Part shown: piece after piece, positions 46,563 through 56,212 of the stretch
Layout of the letters: each line of letters begins with the position of its first letter
How positions within the stretch are numbered: the stretch's first letter is position 1
Assembly: GCA_002355455.1 (NCBI GenBank)
Contig: AP017375.1
Location: forward strand, 3,959,640-4,023,639
Source of the DNA: Stanieria sp. NIES-3757
GTDB lineage: Bacteria; Cyanobacteriota; Cyanobacteriia; Cyanobacteriales; Xenococcaceae
Reading direction: 5' to 3'
DNA: 64,000 bases
Notes under the pieces: model-generated
What the model saw: the letters and a program-made list of their open reading frames with translations, nothing else
Told to the model about the DNA's origin: nothing
Database searches by the model: none
Position numbers and translations under genes: made by a program

Positions 46563-48455
46563 TTAATTACCAAAGCCCAAGTAACCTCTAGGAGTAATGA
46601 CCCAATCAGCATAAGTGCGAGTGCTACTATTACCAATAATGATAATTGTGAGCATATCGATAGGAAGTTTTAACATTTTATCCAAAGTAGTAATATTGAT
46701 TGTTTCATCCAAACGATAAGCAGATTGAACTACAGCTACAGGAGTGTCATGGCGACGATATTTTAAAAATATTTCTTGGGCAGTAACAATCTGTTGAGTC
46801 CGTTTTTGGGAACGCGGATTATAAATTGCTGTCACGAAATCTCCGCTTGCTGCTGCTTCTAGACGTTTTTGAATCACTTGCCAAGGTGTTAGTAAATCAC
46901 TCAAACTAATCGCACAAAAATCGTGCATTAAGGGTGCGCCTACTCTAGCTGCTGCTGCCTGAAGAGCAGAAATTCCTGGAAAAACTTCTACAGCAGGGGT
47001 TTTACCATCCCAACCATTAGCTTGAAGTTCTTCTAAAACTAAACCAGCCATGCCATAAATACCACAGTCTCCTGAAGAAATTACGGCTACAGTCAAACCC
47101 CATTGGGCTAGTTCTATGCTTCTTTGCGCTCTTTGTTTTTCTTGAGTAATGGCACAAGATTCAATAATTTGTCCTGGACGTAGTAAGGGTTTGATGAGGT
47201 CGAGATAGAGAGAATAACCAATGACTACATCGGCTTGGATAATTGCAGTTTTTGCTGCTGGTGTAATTTGTTCTAAACTACCAGGCCCAATTCCCACTAA
47301 GTACAATTTACCTTGACGACCAGTGTATTCATGTTCTGCTTGAGCAATTGCTACGGTAACTGCACCAGGTTGCTGTGGAAGCTTAATAATTTGTTTGGCG
47401 ATGATTAAAGAATTGTTAGTCTTGCTGGCTAAAATAGCTGCTGCTTCAGCAACACTTGGAGTACCTACTTCTTGTTTAACAATTTCAGAAGGGTTGGGAA
47501 TTTCTACTTGGGATAATTGTTGGGCAGAAAAAGTTTTTAAAGGTAAGTTCCAACTATCACATAATGCCACAATTCCTGCTTCATCGGCTTTGAGATCGAT
47601 TGTTGCTATACCCGCGCTCGCTTTTGGTGAAAGATGGTATTTTTTTAAAGTATCGGTAATGGCTGTTTCGATTAGTTGGGCTGATGTACCTCGTTCACAA
47701 CCAATTCCTATCCATAAGACTCTTGGATGCCATTGTACTTTAGGGAAATCACCTTCAGAAGCAAAACGCCTTTGAGTGGCACTAATCCAAATCCGAGCTT
47801 GCGGTTTCAACCGTTGATTAGCTTCGGGAAATCCAAAATAAAAGGGATGTGCTTCGGGTAGCTGTTGTTGCCATAAAGTCGCTCCCACTTCTTGAATAAC
47901 CTGTACAGTTTGGTTTTTAGCAACAGCAGCCATTACCCCTGTCCAATCTCCATCTCCTTGGCCCCAGCCGTAGGGTACACCTAATCTATCGATCCCAGGT
48001 AATTTTAAACTATCTGATGCCCCTGTAATAATTGGTTTGGCGCCAATTTGTTGGGCAATTAATTGGGTGAGCAGATCTGCTCCTCCTTGATGTCCGCTAC
48101 AAAGACTAATCACAAAACGCCCTTGGGCATCAATTACTACCACCGCAGGATCGGTTGCTTTACTCTCGATTAAGGGTGCAATTAGGCGCACTACCGCACC
48201 TGTAGCTAAACAAAAGATAAAGGCACGGTATTCGTGCCAAATTTTAGTGAGATGTTCACTTAAATTGGTTTGATAAAATTGGGCATTTTCAGTTCCAGCC
48301 AAGGATTGAGGTAACCAAAGCTCTACTCCTATACTTGGACAGAGACTTTGTAGAATTGAAGCACTTTGTGGTGTAGTTGCGATCGCAGCTAGAGGTTGAA
48401 ATTGAGCAAAACAAGAATTATTCACAGAGCAGTTAAATGGTTTTTCTAGACCCAA
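46563..48455 (-). CDS. cobJ: CbiG-CobJ fusion (cobalamin biosynthesis)
   Basis: 630 aa. The N-terminal CbiG part (about 1-375) has FCLATGAVVRLIAPLIESKATDPAVVVID, SLCSGHQGGADLLTQLIA and LWIGIGCERGTS; CbiG opens the delta-lactone of cobalt-precorrin-5A. The C-terminal part (about 380-630) is precorrin-3B C17-methyltransferase: LYLVGIGPGSLEQITPAAKTA, ISSGDCGIYGMAGLVLE, VEVFPGISALQAAAARVGAPL, FVTAIYNPRSQKR. The fusion is common in cyanobacteria. The start is uncertain: TTG 48455 or GTG 48425. No B12 riboswitch is apparent in the 36-bp gap upstream. Confidence 0.93.
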   Translation of the reverse strand: MGLEKPFNCSVNNSCFAQFQPLAAIATTPQSASILQSLCPSIGVELWLPQSLAGTENAQFYQTNLSEHLTKIWHEYRAFIFCLATGAVVRLIAPLIESKATDPAVVVIDAQGRFVISLCSGHQGGADLLTQLIAQQIGAKPIITGASDSLKLPGIDRLGVPYGWGQGDGDWTGVMAAVAKNQTVQVIQEVGATLWQQQLPEAHPFYFGFPEANQRLKPQARIWISATQRRFASEGDFPKVQWHPRVLWIGIGCERGTSAQLIETAITDTLKKYHLSPKASAGIATIDLKADEAGIVALCDSWNLPLKTFSAQQLSQVEIPNPSEIVKQEVGTPSVAEAAAILASKTNNSLIIAKQIIKLPQQPGAVTVAIAQAEHEYTGRQGKLYLVGIGPGSLEQITPAAKTAIIQADVVIGYSLYLDLIKPLLRPGQIIESCAITQEKQRAQRSIELAQWGLTVAVISSGDCGIYGMAGLVLEELQANGWDGKTPAVEVFPGISALQAAAARVGAPLMHDFCAISLSDLLTPWQVIQKRLEAAASGDFVTAIYNPRSQKRTQQIVTAQEIFLKYRRHDTPVAVVQSAYRLDETINITTLDKMLKLPIDMLTIIIIGNSSTRTYADWVITPRGYLGFGN

Positions 48456-48491
48456 TTAATTAAATTTCAATTATTTATAATATCTTTAAGC

Positions 48492-48905
48492 TCAATTTTT
48501 TTTTAATTCTTCTACTCTGGGCTGATAATTTAACATAATTGTTTCTACTTGTAGTTCGTAACTACCAAAGTTAATTAATAAACAAAGTTCTAATTCACTA
48601 GCTTTAAGATAATTAAGACATTTTTGCTTATGATTGTCTGTTAAAGTAGGAATCGCTTCAATTTCTACTAAAATACAATTTTGTACTACTAAATCCGCTA
48701 CAAAATCCCCAACAATAATCCCTTCATAGTACACATTCATCGGATACTGAACTTCGGTTTGAAATCGATTTTTTTCTAATTCATATAACAAAGCTCTTTC
48801 ATAAACTTTATCTACAAACCCTGCGCCTAAAACTCCACTTACTTTTAAAGCACATTCAATAATTTTGTCAGTAATATTTTTTAAATATAAGGAATTTTTA
48901 CTCAT
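48492..48905 (-). CDS. GxxExxY family protein
   Basis: 137 aa of the PD-(D/E)XK-like GxxExxY family. SGVLGAGFVDKVYERALLYEL is the signature, with Asp instead of the usual Glu. The nuclease-fold core is VGDFVADLVVQNCILVEIEAIPTL, and HKQKCLNYLKASELELCLLINFG is the C-terminal part. These small proteins are widespread and of unknown role. It lies between Tab2 and cobJ with gaps of about 36 bp, so possibly one operon. Confidence 0.88.
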   Translation of the reverse strand: MSKNSLYLKNITDKIIECALKVSGVLGAGFVDKVYERALLYELEKNRFQTEVQYPMNVYYEGIIVGDFVADLVVQNCILVEIEAIPTLTDNHKQKCLNYLKASELELCLLINFGSYELQVETIMLNYQPRVEELKKN

Positions 48906-48941
48906 CTTTAATTACAATTGATTTTCTTTGAAATAAATAAG

Positions 48942-49751
48942 TTATTCCTCTTGTAATAGCCACAATCCTGTATAAGTCATTCCCGAATCATCTGGTTGAA
49001 TCAGCAAAAAATGCAATCCCTTACTTAATTGTTTTCTCTGCTCATAAATTTTTCCTGCCTGGGCTACCTGTTCATCTTCAAAAGTTGTCATAATCCAACG
49101 ATCTACTAATCCTGATTCTAAAAGTAATCCTCCTGATTTTCCGACTTCTGTATCTAGATAATTGAGAGAAACTGGTTTTTCTTGGGCTAACCAACGGGCT
49201 AAATTTAATGATTGTTTACCTCCATAAATTACTACTCCAGGAAGATCAATTGTCGAAGCAATTCCCAAATTAATTGGTAAAAGAAACTCTGGTAAATCAA
49301 GAATTGGAATAGGGCGATCGCTAATCAAATTAGCTAATGAATCAGCAGTAATAGTGGCAAAATTCCAGTGTTCTCCCCAAAGACTTTCTGGTAAAGGTTG
49401 GGGTGGTGGTCGATCAATTGCTAAAGGATGATTTGCCTTATTAAGATATTTGCTTAATTGTTGTTTTAAAATTTTAGTGCGTCTAGTTGCTTCTACTCTT
49501 ATTCCTAATTGTTCGGCTGCTACAGTAAATAATCCTAAAGCTTGGGGACGAAAAACTTGAATTAGATCAGGTAACTTGTTTTGAGCAGCTAAATTAATCT
49601 GATTAATTAACCAACTTGTACTAGCCTCTCCTTGCGGACAGTTTTGTTCAAATACTGTTTTTTTTTCTAGGTCACAAATCAATAATTTCCATAAAAAAGA
49701 ATTGTTTTGATTAAGACTAAATTTATAAAAATCAGCTTGCCAAATCTTCAT
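48942..49751 (-). CDS. Tab2/Atab2-family RNA-binding protein
   Basis: 269 aa. KIWQADFYKFSLN, ICDLEKKTVFEQNCPQGEAS, PDLIQVFRPQALGLFTVAAEQLGI, EATRRTKILKQQL, PQPLPESLWGEHWNFATI and WIMTTFEDEQVAQAG match the Tab2 family. In Chlamydomonas Tab2 and Arabidopsis ATAB2 it is needed for photosystem mRNA translation. The cyanobacterial role is less defined. It is followed by the GxxExxY gene. Confidence 0.9.
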   Translation of the reverse strand: MKIWQADFYKFSLNQNNSFLWKLLICDLEKKTVFEQNCPQGEASTSWLINQINLAAQNKLPDLIQVFRPQALGLFTVAAEQLGIRVEATRRTKILKQQLSKYLNKANHPLAIDRPPPQPLPESLWGEHWNFATITADSLANLISDRPIPILDLPEFLLPINLGIASTIDLPGVVIYGGKQSLNLARWLAQEKPVSLNYLDTEVGKSGGLLLESGLVDRWIMTTFEDEQVAQAGKIYEQRKQLSKGLHFLLIQPDDSGMTYTGLWLLQEE

Positions 49752-49926
49752 ATAATCTTTAAATTGAACTTAAATTTAGTAATTGTATTTACCAACAAAT
49801 AATATTTATATTAATTTTTAATGAAGTCAATAGTTTGACTATTGCTAATCACACTTAAACTACCTAAAATTTATTTCAATATTGAATAAAGCAAATATAA
49901 ATAAACTGAGTAAAAAAATTTATATC

Positions 49927-50673
49927 ATGAATGCCAAACAATACTTGTTATCGCTGTCAATAGCGATTGCTAGTTTATGTGTTAATCATACTATTGCGAG
50001 TGCTGCTTATTTAAATTCAGGTTATACAAAAGCTGATTTAACGAAAGATATTGCTAATAAAACTTTTATCGAAGAGTTTCGCGCCTCTAGCTTGATCGGC
50101 AATGATGGTGATATCAGTTACGAATTAGAGATCAAAGATATTATTCAACCAGGAAATAAACCAGGTTCGAGTAAAAAAGAACAATTTAACTGGAAAAATG
50201 GTGAAACAGTAAATTTCGCTTTATCATTTGATGGAAAAAACCTAATCTACAAAGTAGGCGGAGTTACCTTACGACAATTTAATGTGATCGAAAACGACCT
50301 CGATATTAATGGTCTGGTTTTGAGTGCCACCACCAATTCTAATAGTACAGTTGATTTAGCACTAACCAACATTCAAATTGAAGGTGATGTTGAATATAGT
50401 GATTTGTTTGGTAAAAGTGGCGAGACAAATTTGCTCAAAATAACTGGTATTGAGCGAACTTTTACTTTGACAGGTACACAAATTTTTTCTTGGCAGGGAC
50501 AACGCCCAACTAATTTCGACCTAGCTTACGATATTAGAGTAGGTACTTTTAACGATCCTATCGCCCAAACTGTAACTGGTAATGTCGAAATTCCTGAACC
50601 CACTACAATTTCTTTCTTTTCTTTTGGTGTGTTAGGACTAGCTGCTAATTGTCGTCGACTTAAAAATAGCTAA
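49927..50673 (+). CDS. PEP-CTERM sorting-domain exported protein
   Basis: 248 aa from ATG 49927; the frame also extends to a TTG at 49882. The signal peptide is YLLSLSIAIASLCVNHTIASA. A beta-rich extracellular domain of unknown type follows, with several Ser/Thr/Asn-rich strands. The C-terminus has PEP-CTERM architecture: EIPEPTT, hydrophobic SFFSFGVLGLAANC, then basic RRLKNS. PEP-CTERM proteins are processed by exosortase and linked to exopolysaccharide. No exosortase is in the window. Confidence 0.85.
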   Translation: MNAKQYLLSLSIAIASLCVNHTIASAAYLNSGYTKADLTKDIANKTFIEEFRASSLIGNDGDISYELEIKDIIQPGNKPGSSKKEQFNWKNGETVNFALSFDGKNLIYKVGGVTLRQFNVIENDLDINGLVLSATTNSNSTVDLALTNIQIEGDVEYSDLFGKSGETNLLKITGIERTFTLTGTQIFSWQGQRPTNFDLAYDIRVGTFNDPIAQTVTGNVEIPEPTTISFFSFGVLGLAANCRRLKNS

Positions 50674-51042
50674 ATTATTTTATTATAAAGATTAATTAGC
50701 TACAAAGCTGTTTAAGCACGAAATTTAGATTTAGATTTTCTTAGTACAGCTTTGCTCAATTCAAAAACTAACTGCTAAAACATTAACTGTGAGTAAATAT
50801 TTAAAAATAGAAGTGGGCATAATTTTGTCCACTACATTTATTTTTTGTTGATATCTATCCAAGCTAAAGGTGAGAATAACTTAATCAATTCTTTCCGAAT
50901 TAATTACGATTAAAATTTTTGAGCGGGTTTATTTTTAACTATGCCCAACTAATTTAAAACCTAAAATTATTTTTTTTGCTCAATTATCTTTTAAAAATAA
51001 ATTGTGCCAGGATTTAATTAACCTATTCCCAGTTGATTATTG

Positions 51043-51048
51043 TATAAT
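51043..51048 (+). promoter_or_regulatory. Candidate -10 box of rpsD
   Basis: TATAAT, preceded by TG, lies 50 bp before the rpsD ATG. It is near the end of a 424-bp spacer (50674-51097) that is AT-rich and otherwise empty. AGGAG at 51082-51086 is the ribosome-binding site. Confidence 0.4.
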
Positions 51049-51097
51049 GGTAAACTTGGGTCTATTGTGTAGAGATTAAGATAGGAGAAAATAAGTT

Positions 51098-51706
51098 ATG
51101 TCTCGATATCGGGGTCCCCGTTTACGGGTGGTACGCCGTCTAGGGGGTTTACCAGGATTAAGTCGTAAAAGTCCTCGTAAATCTTATCCACCTGGTCAAC
51201 ATGGTCAAGCTCGTAAAAAACGTTCAGAATATGCTGTTCGTCTTGAAGAAAAACAAAAACTGCGCTACAACTACGGAGTCACTGAAAAACAATTGATCCG
51301 TTATGTACGCAAAGCACGTCGAGCTACAGGTTCAACTGGAACAGCATTGTTAGAAATGCTAGAAATGCGCCTAGATAACACCATTTTTCGTTTAGGGATG
51401 GCAGGAACTATTCCAGGAGCGCGTCAGTTAGTTAATCACGGTCATATTACTGTTAACGGTAGAGTAGTTAACATTGCCAGTTATCAATGCCGTCCTGGAG
51501 ATGTGATTACTGTTCGCGATCGCGATCGCTCTCGTCGTTTAGTAGAAACTAATATGGAATATCCTGGCTTGGCTAATTTACCCAGTCATCTTGAATTTGA
51601 TAAAAATACTTTTACAGGAAAAGTCAACGGGATCATTGAACGGGAATGGGTTGCTTTACAGATCAACGAACTGTTGGTAATTGAGTATTATTCTCGTATG
51701 GCATAA
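51098..51706 (+). CDS. rpsD: 30S ribosomal protein S4
   Basis: 202 aa, basic. [57 protein letters not shown] and the S4 domain [32 protein letters not shown]. It is a solitary rpsD, as usual in cyanobacteria. A double HIP1 site (CGCGATCGCGATCGC) lies in the coding sequence near 51516. Confidence 0.98.
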   Translation: MSRYRGPRLRVVRRLGGLPGLSRKSPRKSYPPGQHGQARKKRSEYAVRLEEKQKLRYNYGVTEKQLIRYVRKARRATGSTGTALLEMLEMRLDNTIFRLGMAGTIPGARQLVNHGHITVNGRVVNIASYQCRPGDVITVRDRDRSRRLVETNMEYPGLANLPSHLEFDKNTFTGKVNGIIEREWVALQINELLVIEYYSRMA

Positions 51707-51711
51707 AATTA

Positions 51712-51736
51712 CAGTTAACCAGTTACCAGTTACCAA
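51712..51736. repeat. Short CAGTTAC heptamer repeat after rpsD
   Basis: CAGTTAAC CAGTTAC CAGTTAC CA starts 6 bp after the rpsD stop. Same heptamer (in rotated phase) as 37681-37729. It is followed by the small palindrome GCGC-attttata-GCGC (51743-51758). Confidence 0.6.
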
Positions 51737-51851
51737 GGGAGCGCATTTTATAGCGCGACGTTATCAGTTTATAGGTTTACTGTTTCTGGTTTTCAAGTTT
51801 TAAATATCAAAAAATTTCATTGCTGAATTGTAACTGTTAACTGTTGACTGA

Positions 51852-52841
51852 TTATCCGCCAATTTGGGACATGGTGCGAGTGTAAACTCCTGTTTCAGTA
51901 CCAGAGTCCCTTTGCTCAAAATTAATCTCTGGTTTAATGGCTAAGATTTCTCTGACTCTAAGCCTTAATTGGCTTAAATCTACTCCTTGTCGGAGATAAG
52001 TTTTAAGATTTATTTGACCAGTTTCATTCAGCAGGCAAGGCCGAAGCCACCCATCAGCAGATAAGCGCATTCGATTGCAACGCGGACAAAAACATTCAGA
52101 CATTTGAGAAATAAATCCAATCGTTCCCTTAGCACCAGGAATCCGAAACACATCAGCAGGGCCATTTCCTCGAACTTGAGACTCCACTAAACCCCAATGA
52201 AAACGGATCTGTTTTCTCAACTCTTCTGAAGCAATCCAAGCCTGTTGATCAAATAACTCAGTATTGCCAATGGGCATAAATTCAATAAAACGAACATGCC
52301 AATTACGTTTAATCGTTAAAGCAGCTAAATCTAATACTTCCTGATCATTAACTCCGGGGATAATTACTACATTTAACTTCAAAGGATCGAACCCTACTTG
52401 ATAGGCTGTTTGAATTCCTTTCCAGGTTTGTTCCCAACGACTAAACCCACGATTACCAATAATTTGATTAAAAGTTTGGGGATTGAGAGAATCTAAACTG
52501 ATATTAATTCGACGTAACCCCGCTTCATATAAATCTTGAGCCATTGTTGCTAACAAAAAACCATTTGTAGTCATGGCTAAGTCTTGTGTTTCAGATAAAG
52601 CAGCAATTTCTCTAACTAGATTAACTACCCCAGGGCGTAATAAAGGTTCACCTCCTGTTAAACGAAATTTACTGAATCCTAAAGGAATAAAAACGTCTCG
52701 AATCAAAATCAAGATTTCTTCATCAGTCAACAAGTCTTGAGTTAAAAGATAATTTAGTTCTTTGCCTTCAGGCATACAATATTGACAACTAAAGTTACAT
52801 TTATCAATTAAACTTATCCGTAAATAATCGATTTTATTCAT
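51852..52841 (-). CDS. moaA: GTP 3',8-cyclase
   Basis: 329 aa radical SAM enzyme for the first Moco step. The N-terminal 4Fe-4S site is C15-x3-C19-x2-C22 in [14 protein letters not shown]. The C-terminal cluster is [21 protein letters not shown]. It ends in the catalytically important GG (TMSQIGG). Monocistronic here; moeA is 17 kb away. Confidence 0.97.
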   Translation of the reverse strand: MNKIDYLRISLIDKCNFSCQYCMPEGKELNYLLTQDLLTDEEILILIRDVFIPLGFSKFRLTGGEPLLRPGVVNLVREIAALSETQDLAMTTNGFLLATMAQDLYEAGLRRINISLDSLNPQTFNQIIGNRGFSRWEQTWKGIQTAYQVGFDPLKLNVVIIPGVNDQEVLDLAALTIKRNWHVRFIEFMPIGNTELFDQQAWIASEELRKQIRFHWGLVESQVRGNGPADVFRIPGAKGTIGFISQMSECFCPRCNRMRLSADGWLRPCLLNETGQINLKTYLRQGVDLSQLRLRVREILAIKPEINFEQRDSGTETGVYTRTMSQIGG

Positions 52842-53009
52842 TTATCTTAAATTTTATTTTTATTTTCCCTAATTTTCTGAGGATCAGGATATAAACTATT
52901 GACCGCTTAAAGGTTATTGACACTTGAAAATTCAGCATCTCAAGGAGGAAATGAAGACAATTGTATTAACCCAGAAGGTTGATTCAGTCTTCAAACTAAA
53001 CAAGTGACT

Positions 53010-53453
53010 ATGAATAGTAGTTTATCTAAAATAATAGAAATTCTTTTGGTAGAAGATTCTCCCAGTGATGCCCAACTAATTGCCAAAGTTTTTGAACGGA
53101 CTAATTTTCCTACTCATTTAGAGATTGTTGAAGATGGAGTAGAAGCACTAGCCTTTCTAAACCGAGAAGGTCGATACAGTCAAATGCGCCGTCCCAATTT
53201 AATTTTACTGGATCTTCATCTACCAAAAAAAGATGGCATTGTTGTTTTAAGCGCAATTAAAACAGATCTAAATCTTCGTGATATTCCTGTAATCATTTTA
53301 ACTACTTCGGATGCTCAAGAAGATATTATTAATTGTTATAAAATGGATGCAAATTGTTATTTAACTAAGCCTCGGGATTTAAAACAATTTCAAGCAATTA
53401 TCAAAACTATTGAAAGCTTTTGGCTAAAATATGTACAATTGCCAACAAATTAA
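53010..53453 (+). CDS. Rcp1-like single-domain response regulator
   Basis: 147 aa receiver: ILLVEDSPSDAQLIAKVFERT, phospho-acceptor Asp in PNLILLDLHLPKKDG, VIILTTSDAQEDI, and the Lys in CYLTKPRDLKQF. The insert EALAFLNREGRYSQMRRPN is typical of Rcp1, the response regulator partnered with cyanobacterial phytochromes. ATG 53010 is preferred to GTG 53004. It is followed 39 bp later by the remains of a GGDEF gene, so the two may once have formed a signalling pair. Confidence 0.88.
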   Translation: MNSSLSKIIEILLVEDSPSDAQLIAKVFERTNFPTHLEIVEDGVEALAFLNREGRYSQMRRPNLILLDLHLPKKDGIVVLSAIKTDLNLRDIPVIILTTSDAQEDIINCYKMDANCYLTKPRDLKQFQAIIKTIESFWLKYVQLPTN

Positions 53454-53492
53454 CAGTATTTTTATGTCAAAAAAAAATTAAAAACATTTTTA

Positions 53493-54040
53493 TTGATTAG
53501 CAAATATATTAGTAAAATTAAATATGGTTTAACTGGAATCGCTAACCGTCGTAAATTTGACGAATATCTCGCCAATGAATGGTTAAGCTCAATGAGAAAA
53601 CAATCTCCTCTGGCTTTGGTTTTGTGCGATCTCGATCATTTTAAACTTTACAATGATACCTATGGACATCTAGCAAGCGATCGCTGTTTAGCTCAAGTAG
53701 CCCAAGCTGTGAGTAAAACTATTAAACGTCCAGCAGATTTAGCTGCTCGTTATGGTGGATAAGAATTAGCCGTAATTTTACCGAATACCACTTTAGAAGG
53801 TGTAGCGATCGTAGCCAATCAAATTTATCTCCAGATTCTCTTGCCATTCCTCATATTAATTCACCTATCGATTTGTATGTTACTCTTTCTGTAGGTGTAG
53901 CAGGCTGTATTCCTTATCAAGAGTCTTGTGCCAAATTTCTAATCAAAACTGCCGCTCAAGCTTTATACCAAGCTAAACAGTTAGGACGCAATCGACTTGT
54001 TCAAGCCACGACAAACGTAGACACCTCAGCCAAATTTTGA
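53493..54040 (+). pseudogene. Broken diguanylate cyclase (GGDEF) gene
   Basis: The frame reads GLTGIANRRKFDEYLANEWL, then LVLCDLDHFKLYNDTYGH and LAARYGG, then TAA at 53760-53762, exactly where the first acidic residue of GG[D/E]EF should be; downstream it continues ELAVILPNTTLEGVAIVAN in the same frame. One base change (GAA to TAA) explains the stop. A frameshift follows around 53820-53845, because SPIDLYVTLSVGVAG and AAQALYQAKQLGRNRLVQ are in a different frame, ending at 54040. The usual N-terminal sensory part and a normal start are missing. No cyclic-di-GMP synthesis is expected from this locus. Confidence 0.9.
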
Positions 54041-54277
54041 TTGGTTCGTCTTTTGTAAATCGCGTTAATATCATTAGTCAATCGACAACTTATAACTAAT
54101 GGTTGATGGCTAATTATCAAAAATGTAATCGCGCTACTATTTAATTATCTGATTTGTGGTACAATATCAAGAATCTTTATTGGCTTTATTTATAGTTACA
54201 ATAAGCCCAAGTAATTGTAACTTATAAAAACCAAAAATAGAGAAAAAGCAAATTTTTTGTAATTATTTTTTACTGAG

Positions 54278-54349
54278 CTTGCCAGCCTTGCCTTTTGAAA
54301 AAACTCGTCATCCAAACCCAGCTTGGATACTTGGCAAATCCGTGGCAAG
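54278..54349 (+). other. Nested long stem in the guaA leader, candidate structured RNA
   Basis: Three concentric stems: CTTGCCA/TGGCAAG (54278-54284, 54343-54349), TTGCC/GGCAA (54288-54292, 54333-54337) and ATCCAA/TTGGAT (54310-54315, 54323-54328). An outer GAGC/GCTC (54275-54278, 54357-54360) may extend it. It ends 45 nt before the guaA start. It does not match the known guanine riboswitch core. The rest of the 54041-54394 spacer is AT-rich. Confidence 0.5.
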
Positions 54350-54394
54350 GTCAATGGCTCATCTGTTCATCTAAACTATATTAGCTAGGGAAGA

Positions 54395-56068
54395 GTGACT
54401 ATCCAGACAGAAGCAATAACCCCTAACACTGAGATCATATCTTCTCAGTCTCTTGAGAACAGCCTTAATCGTAAGGAGCTGTCTCCGTCTTTTGAGGGCG
54501 AAGCTTGTACGCTCCGTCAAATGATTGCGATTGTTGATTTTGGTTCTCAGTACTCTGAATTAATTGCCAGACGAATTCGTGAAACACAAGTATACTCAGA
54601 AGTAATTTCTTATCGAACTACTGCCGAACAATTACGCCAACTAAATCCCAAAGGAATTATTCTTTCTGGAGGACCTAGTTCTGTCTATGATGATTATGCA
54701 CCAGCTTGCGATCCAGAAATTTGGAATTTAGGCATTCCGATTTTAGGCGTTTGCTATGGAATGCAGTTAATGGTTAAACAATTAGGAGGACAAGTCACCA
54801 GAGCAAAACGAGGAGAATACGGTAAAGCTGCTCTTCATATCGACGATCCCACAGACTTATTGACTAATGTTGAAGATGGTTCAACCATGTGGATGAGTCA
54901 TGGTGATTCTTGTACTCAGTTACCAACTGGTTTCTCGGCTTTAGCACATACTAACAATACTCCTTGTGCTGCGATCTCCAATCCCGAAAAAAAACTATTT
55001 GGCGTTCAGTTTCATCCTGAAGTAGTCCATTCTGTCGGTGGCATCGCTTTAATTCGGAATTTTGTTTATCATATCTGTCAATGTGAACCTAGTTGGACAA
55101 CAGAAGCCTTTGTTGAAGATGCGGTCAGAGAAATTAGAGCTAAAGTAGGCGATAAAAGGGTTTTACTTGCTCTTTCAGGTGGAGTTGATTCTTCAACCCT
55201 TGCTTTTTTACTTCATCGCGCGATTGGTGACCAGCTTACTTGTATGTTTATCGATCAAGGTTTCATGCGTAAAGGTGAACCCGAAAGATTGATGGAAATC
55301 TTCGATCGACAATTTCATATTCCTGTAGAATACGTTAATGCTCGTGATCGCTTTTTAGCTAAAATGGTAGGTGTCACAGATCCTGAAGAAAAACGTCGTC
55401 TGATTGGACATGAATTCATCAACGTTTTTGAAGAAGAATCTGGACGATTAGGACCTTTTGACTATCTAGCACAAGGAACTCTTTACCCTGATGTGATTGA
55501 ATCTGCCGATACCAACGTCGATCCTAAAACAGGAGAAAGAGTCGCAGTCAAAATTAAAAGTCATCACAATGTTGGTGGCTTACCAGAGAAACTACGTTTT
55601 AAATTAATCGAACCGCTACGAAAGCTATTTAAAGACGAAGTTCGTAATGTTGCTCGTTCAATTGGGTTACCAGAGGAAATTGTCCGTCGTCATCCCTTCC
55701 CTGGACCAGGTTTAGCTATTCGGATTATTGGGGAAGTTACTTCGGAAAGACTTAATATTCTCCGTGATGCTGATTATATTGTCCGCGATGAAATTGCTAA
55801 TCAGGGGATGTATCATGATTTTTGGCAAGCTTTTGCAGTGTTGTTACCAATTCGCAGTGTTGGAGTAATGGGAGATAAACGTACTTATGCTCATCCTGTG
55901 GTTCTCCGTTTAATCACTAGCGAAGATGGAATGACGGCTGATTGGGCAAAAGTTCCTTACGACCTCTTGGAGACAATTTCCAATCGCATTGTTAACGAAG
56001 TCAAAGGTGTTAATCGAGTAGTTTACGATATTACTTCTAAACCTCCTGGCACAATTGAATGGGAATAA
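54395..56068 (+). CDS. guaA: GMP synthase (glutamine-hydrolysing)
   Basis: 557 aa from GTG 54395 (GGGAAGA upstream). The amidotransferase domain has [18 protein letters not shown], nucleophile Cys in GVCYGMQLM and FGVQFHPEV. The ATP pyrophosphatase has the P-loop [15 protein letters not shown]. The C-terminal dimerisation domain ends with the [11 protein letters not shown] motif. Residues 27-41 ([15 protein letters not shown]) are encoded by a dispersed repeat and look inserted between NR and [11 protein letters not shown]; in related proteins the residue string before IVDFGS is short. ATG 54521 is a possible alternative start that would exclude it. Confidence 0.96.
   Translation: MTIQTEAITPNTEIISSQSLENSLNRKELSPSFEGEACTLRQMIAIVDFGSQYSELIARRIRETQVYSEVISYRTTAEQLRQLNPKGIILSGGPSSVYDDYAPACDPEIWNLGIPILGVCYGMQLMVKQLGGQVTRAKRGEYGKAALHIDDPTDLLTNVEDGSTMWMSHGDSCTQLPTGFSALAHTNNTPCAAISNPEKKLFGVQFHPEVVHSVGGIALIRNFVYHICQCEPSWTTEAFVEDAVREIRAKVGDKRVLLALSGGVDSSTLAFLLHRAIGDQLTCMFIDQGFMRKGEPERLMEIFDRQFHIPVEYVNARDRFLAKMVGVTDPEEKRRLIGHEFINVFEEESGRLGPFDYLAQGTLYPDVIESADTNVDPKTGERVAVKIKSHHNVGGLPEKLRFKLIEPLRKLFKDEVRNVARSIGLPEEIVRRHPFPGPGLAIRIIGEVTSERLNILRDADYIVRDEIANQGMYHDFWQAFAVLLPIRSVGVMGDKRTYAHPVVLRLITSEDGMTADWAKVPYDLLETISNRIVNEVKGVNRVVYDITSKPPGTIEWE
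54473..54518. repeat. Dispersed repeat copy inside the guaA 5' coding region
   Basis: AAGGAGCTGTCTC, a 16-nt centre, AGCTTGTACGCTCCGTC, with outer inverted GGAGC/GCTCC. Matches the intergenic copy at 37927-37975. The segment 54473-54517 is 45 bp, in frame, and flanked by CGT on both sides. Confidence 0.7.
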
Positions 56069-56134
56069 TGACAGTTACCAGTTATCAGTTATCAGTTATT
56101 CCGTATGGGCAAGGCAGTGCCTTGCCCGTACAAA
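56069..56134. repeat. Heptamer block plus GGGCAAGG palindrome after guaA
   Basis: CAGTTAC CAGTTAT CAGTTAT CAGTTAT (56071-56098) is followed by GGGCAAGGCA-g-TGCCTTGCCC (56107-56127, perfect 10-bp stem) and then GTACAAA. The palindrome belongs to the family of 3526-3552 and may also serve as a guaA transcription end. Confidence 0.65.
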
Positions 56135-56212
56135 GTTATCAGAAAGTAATAAGTAATAGGGAAAAAGATCGTAAATTTTCTCCCTCCTGCTTTTTACTTT
56201 TTGACTTTTGGC

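Noticed and set aside
46331-48491. Cobalamin riboswitch near cobJ
   Set aside because: The gap upstream of cobJ is only 36 bp and no B12-box-like sequence was seen.
54041-54394. Guanine riboswitch before guaA
   Set aside because: The conserved purine-riboswitch core (TATA...CTAC loops) is not found; only an unrelated nested stem is seen.
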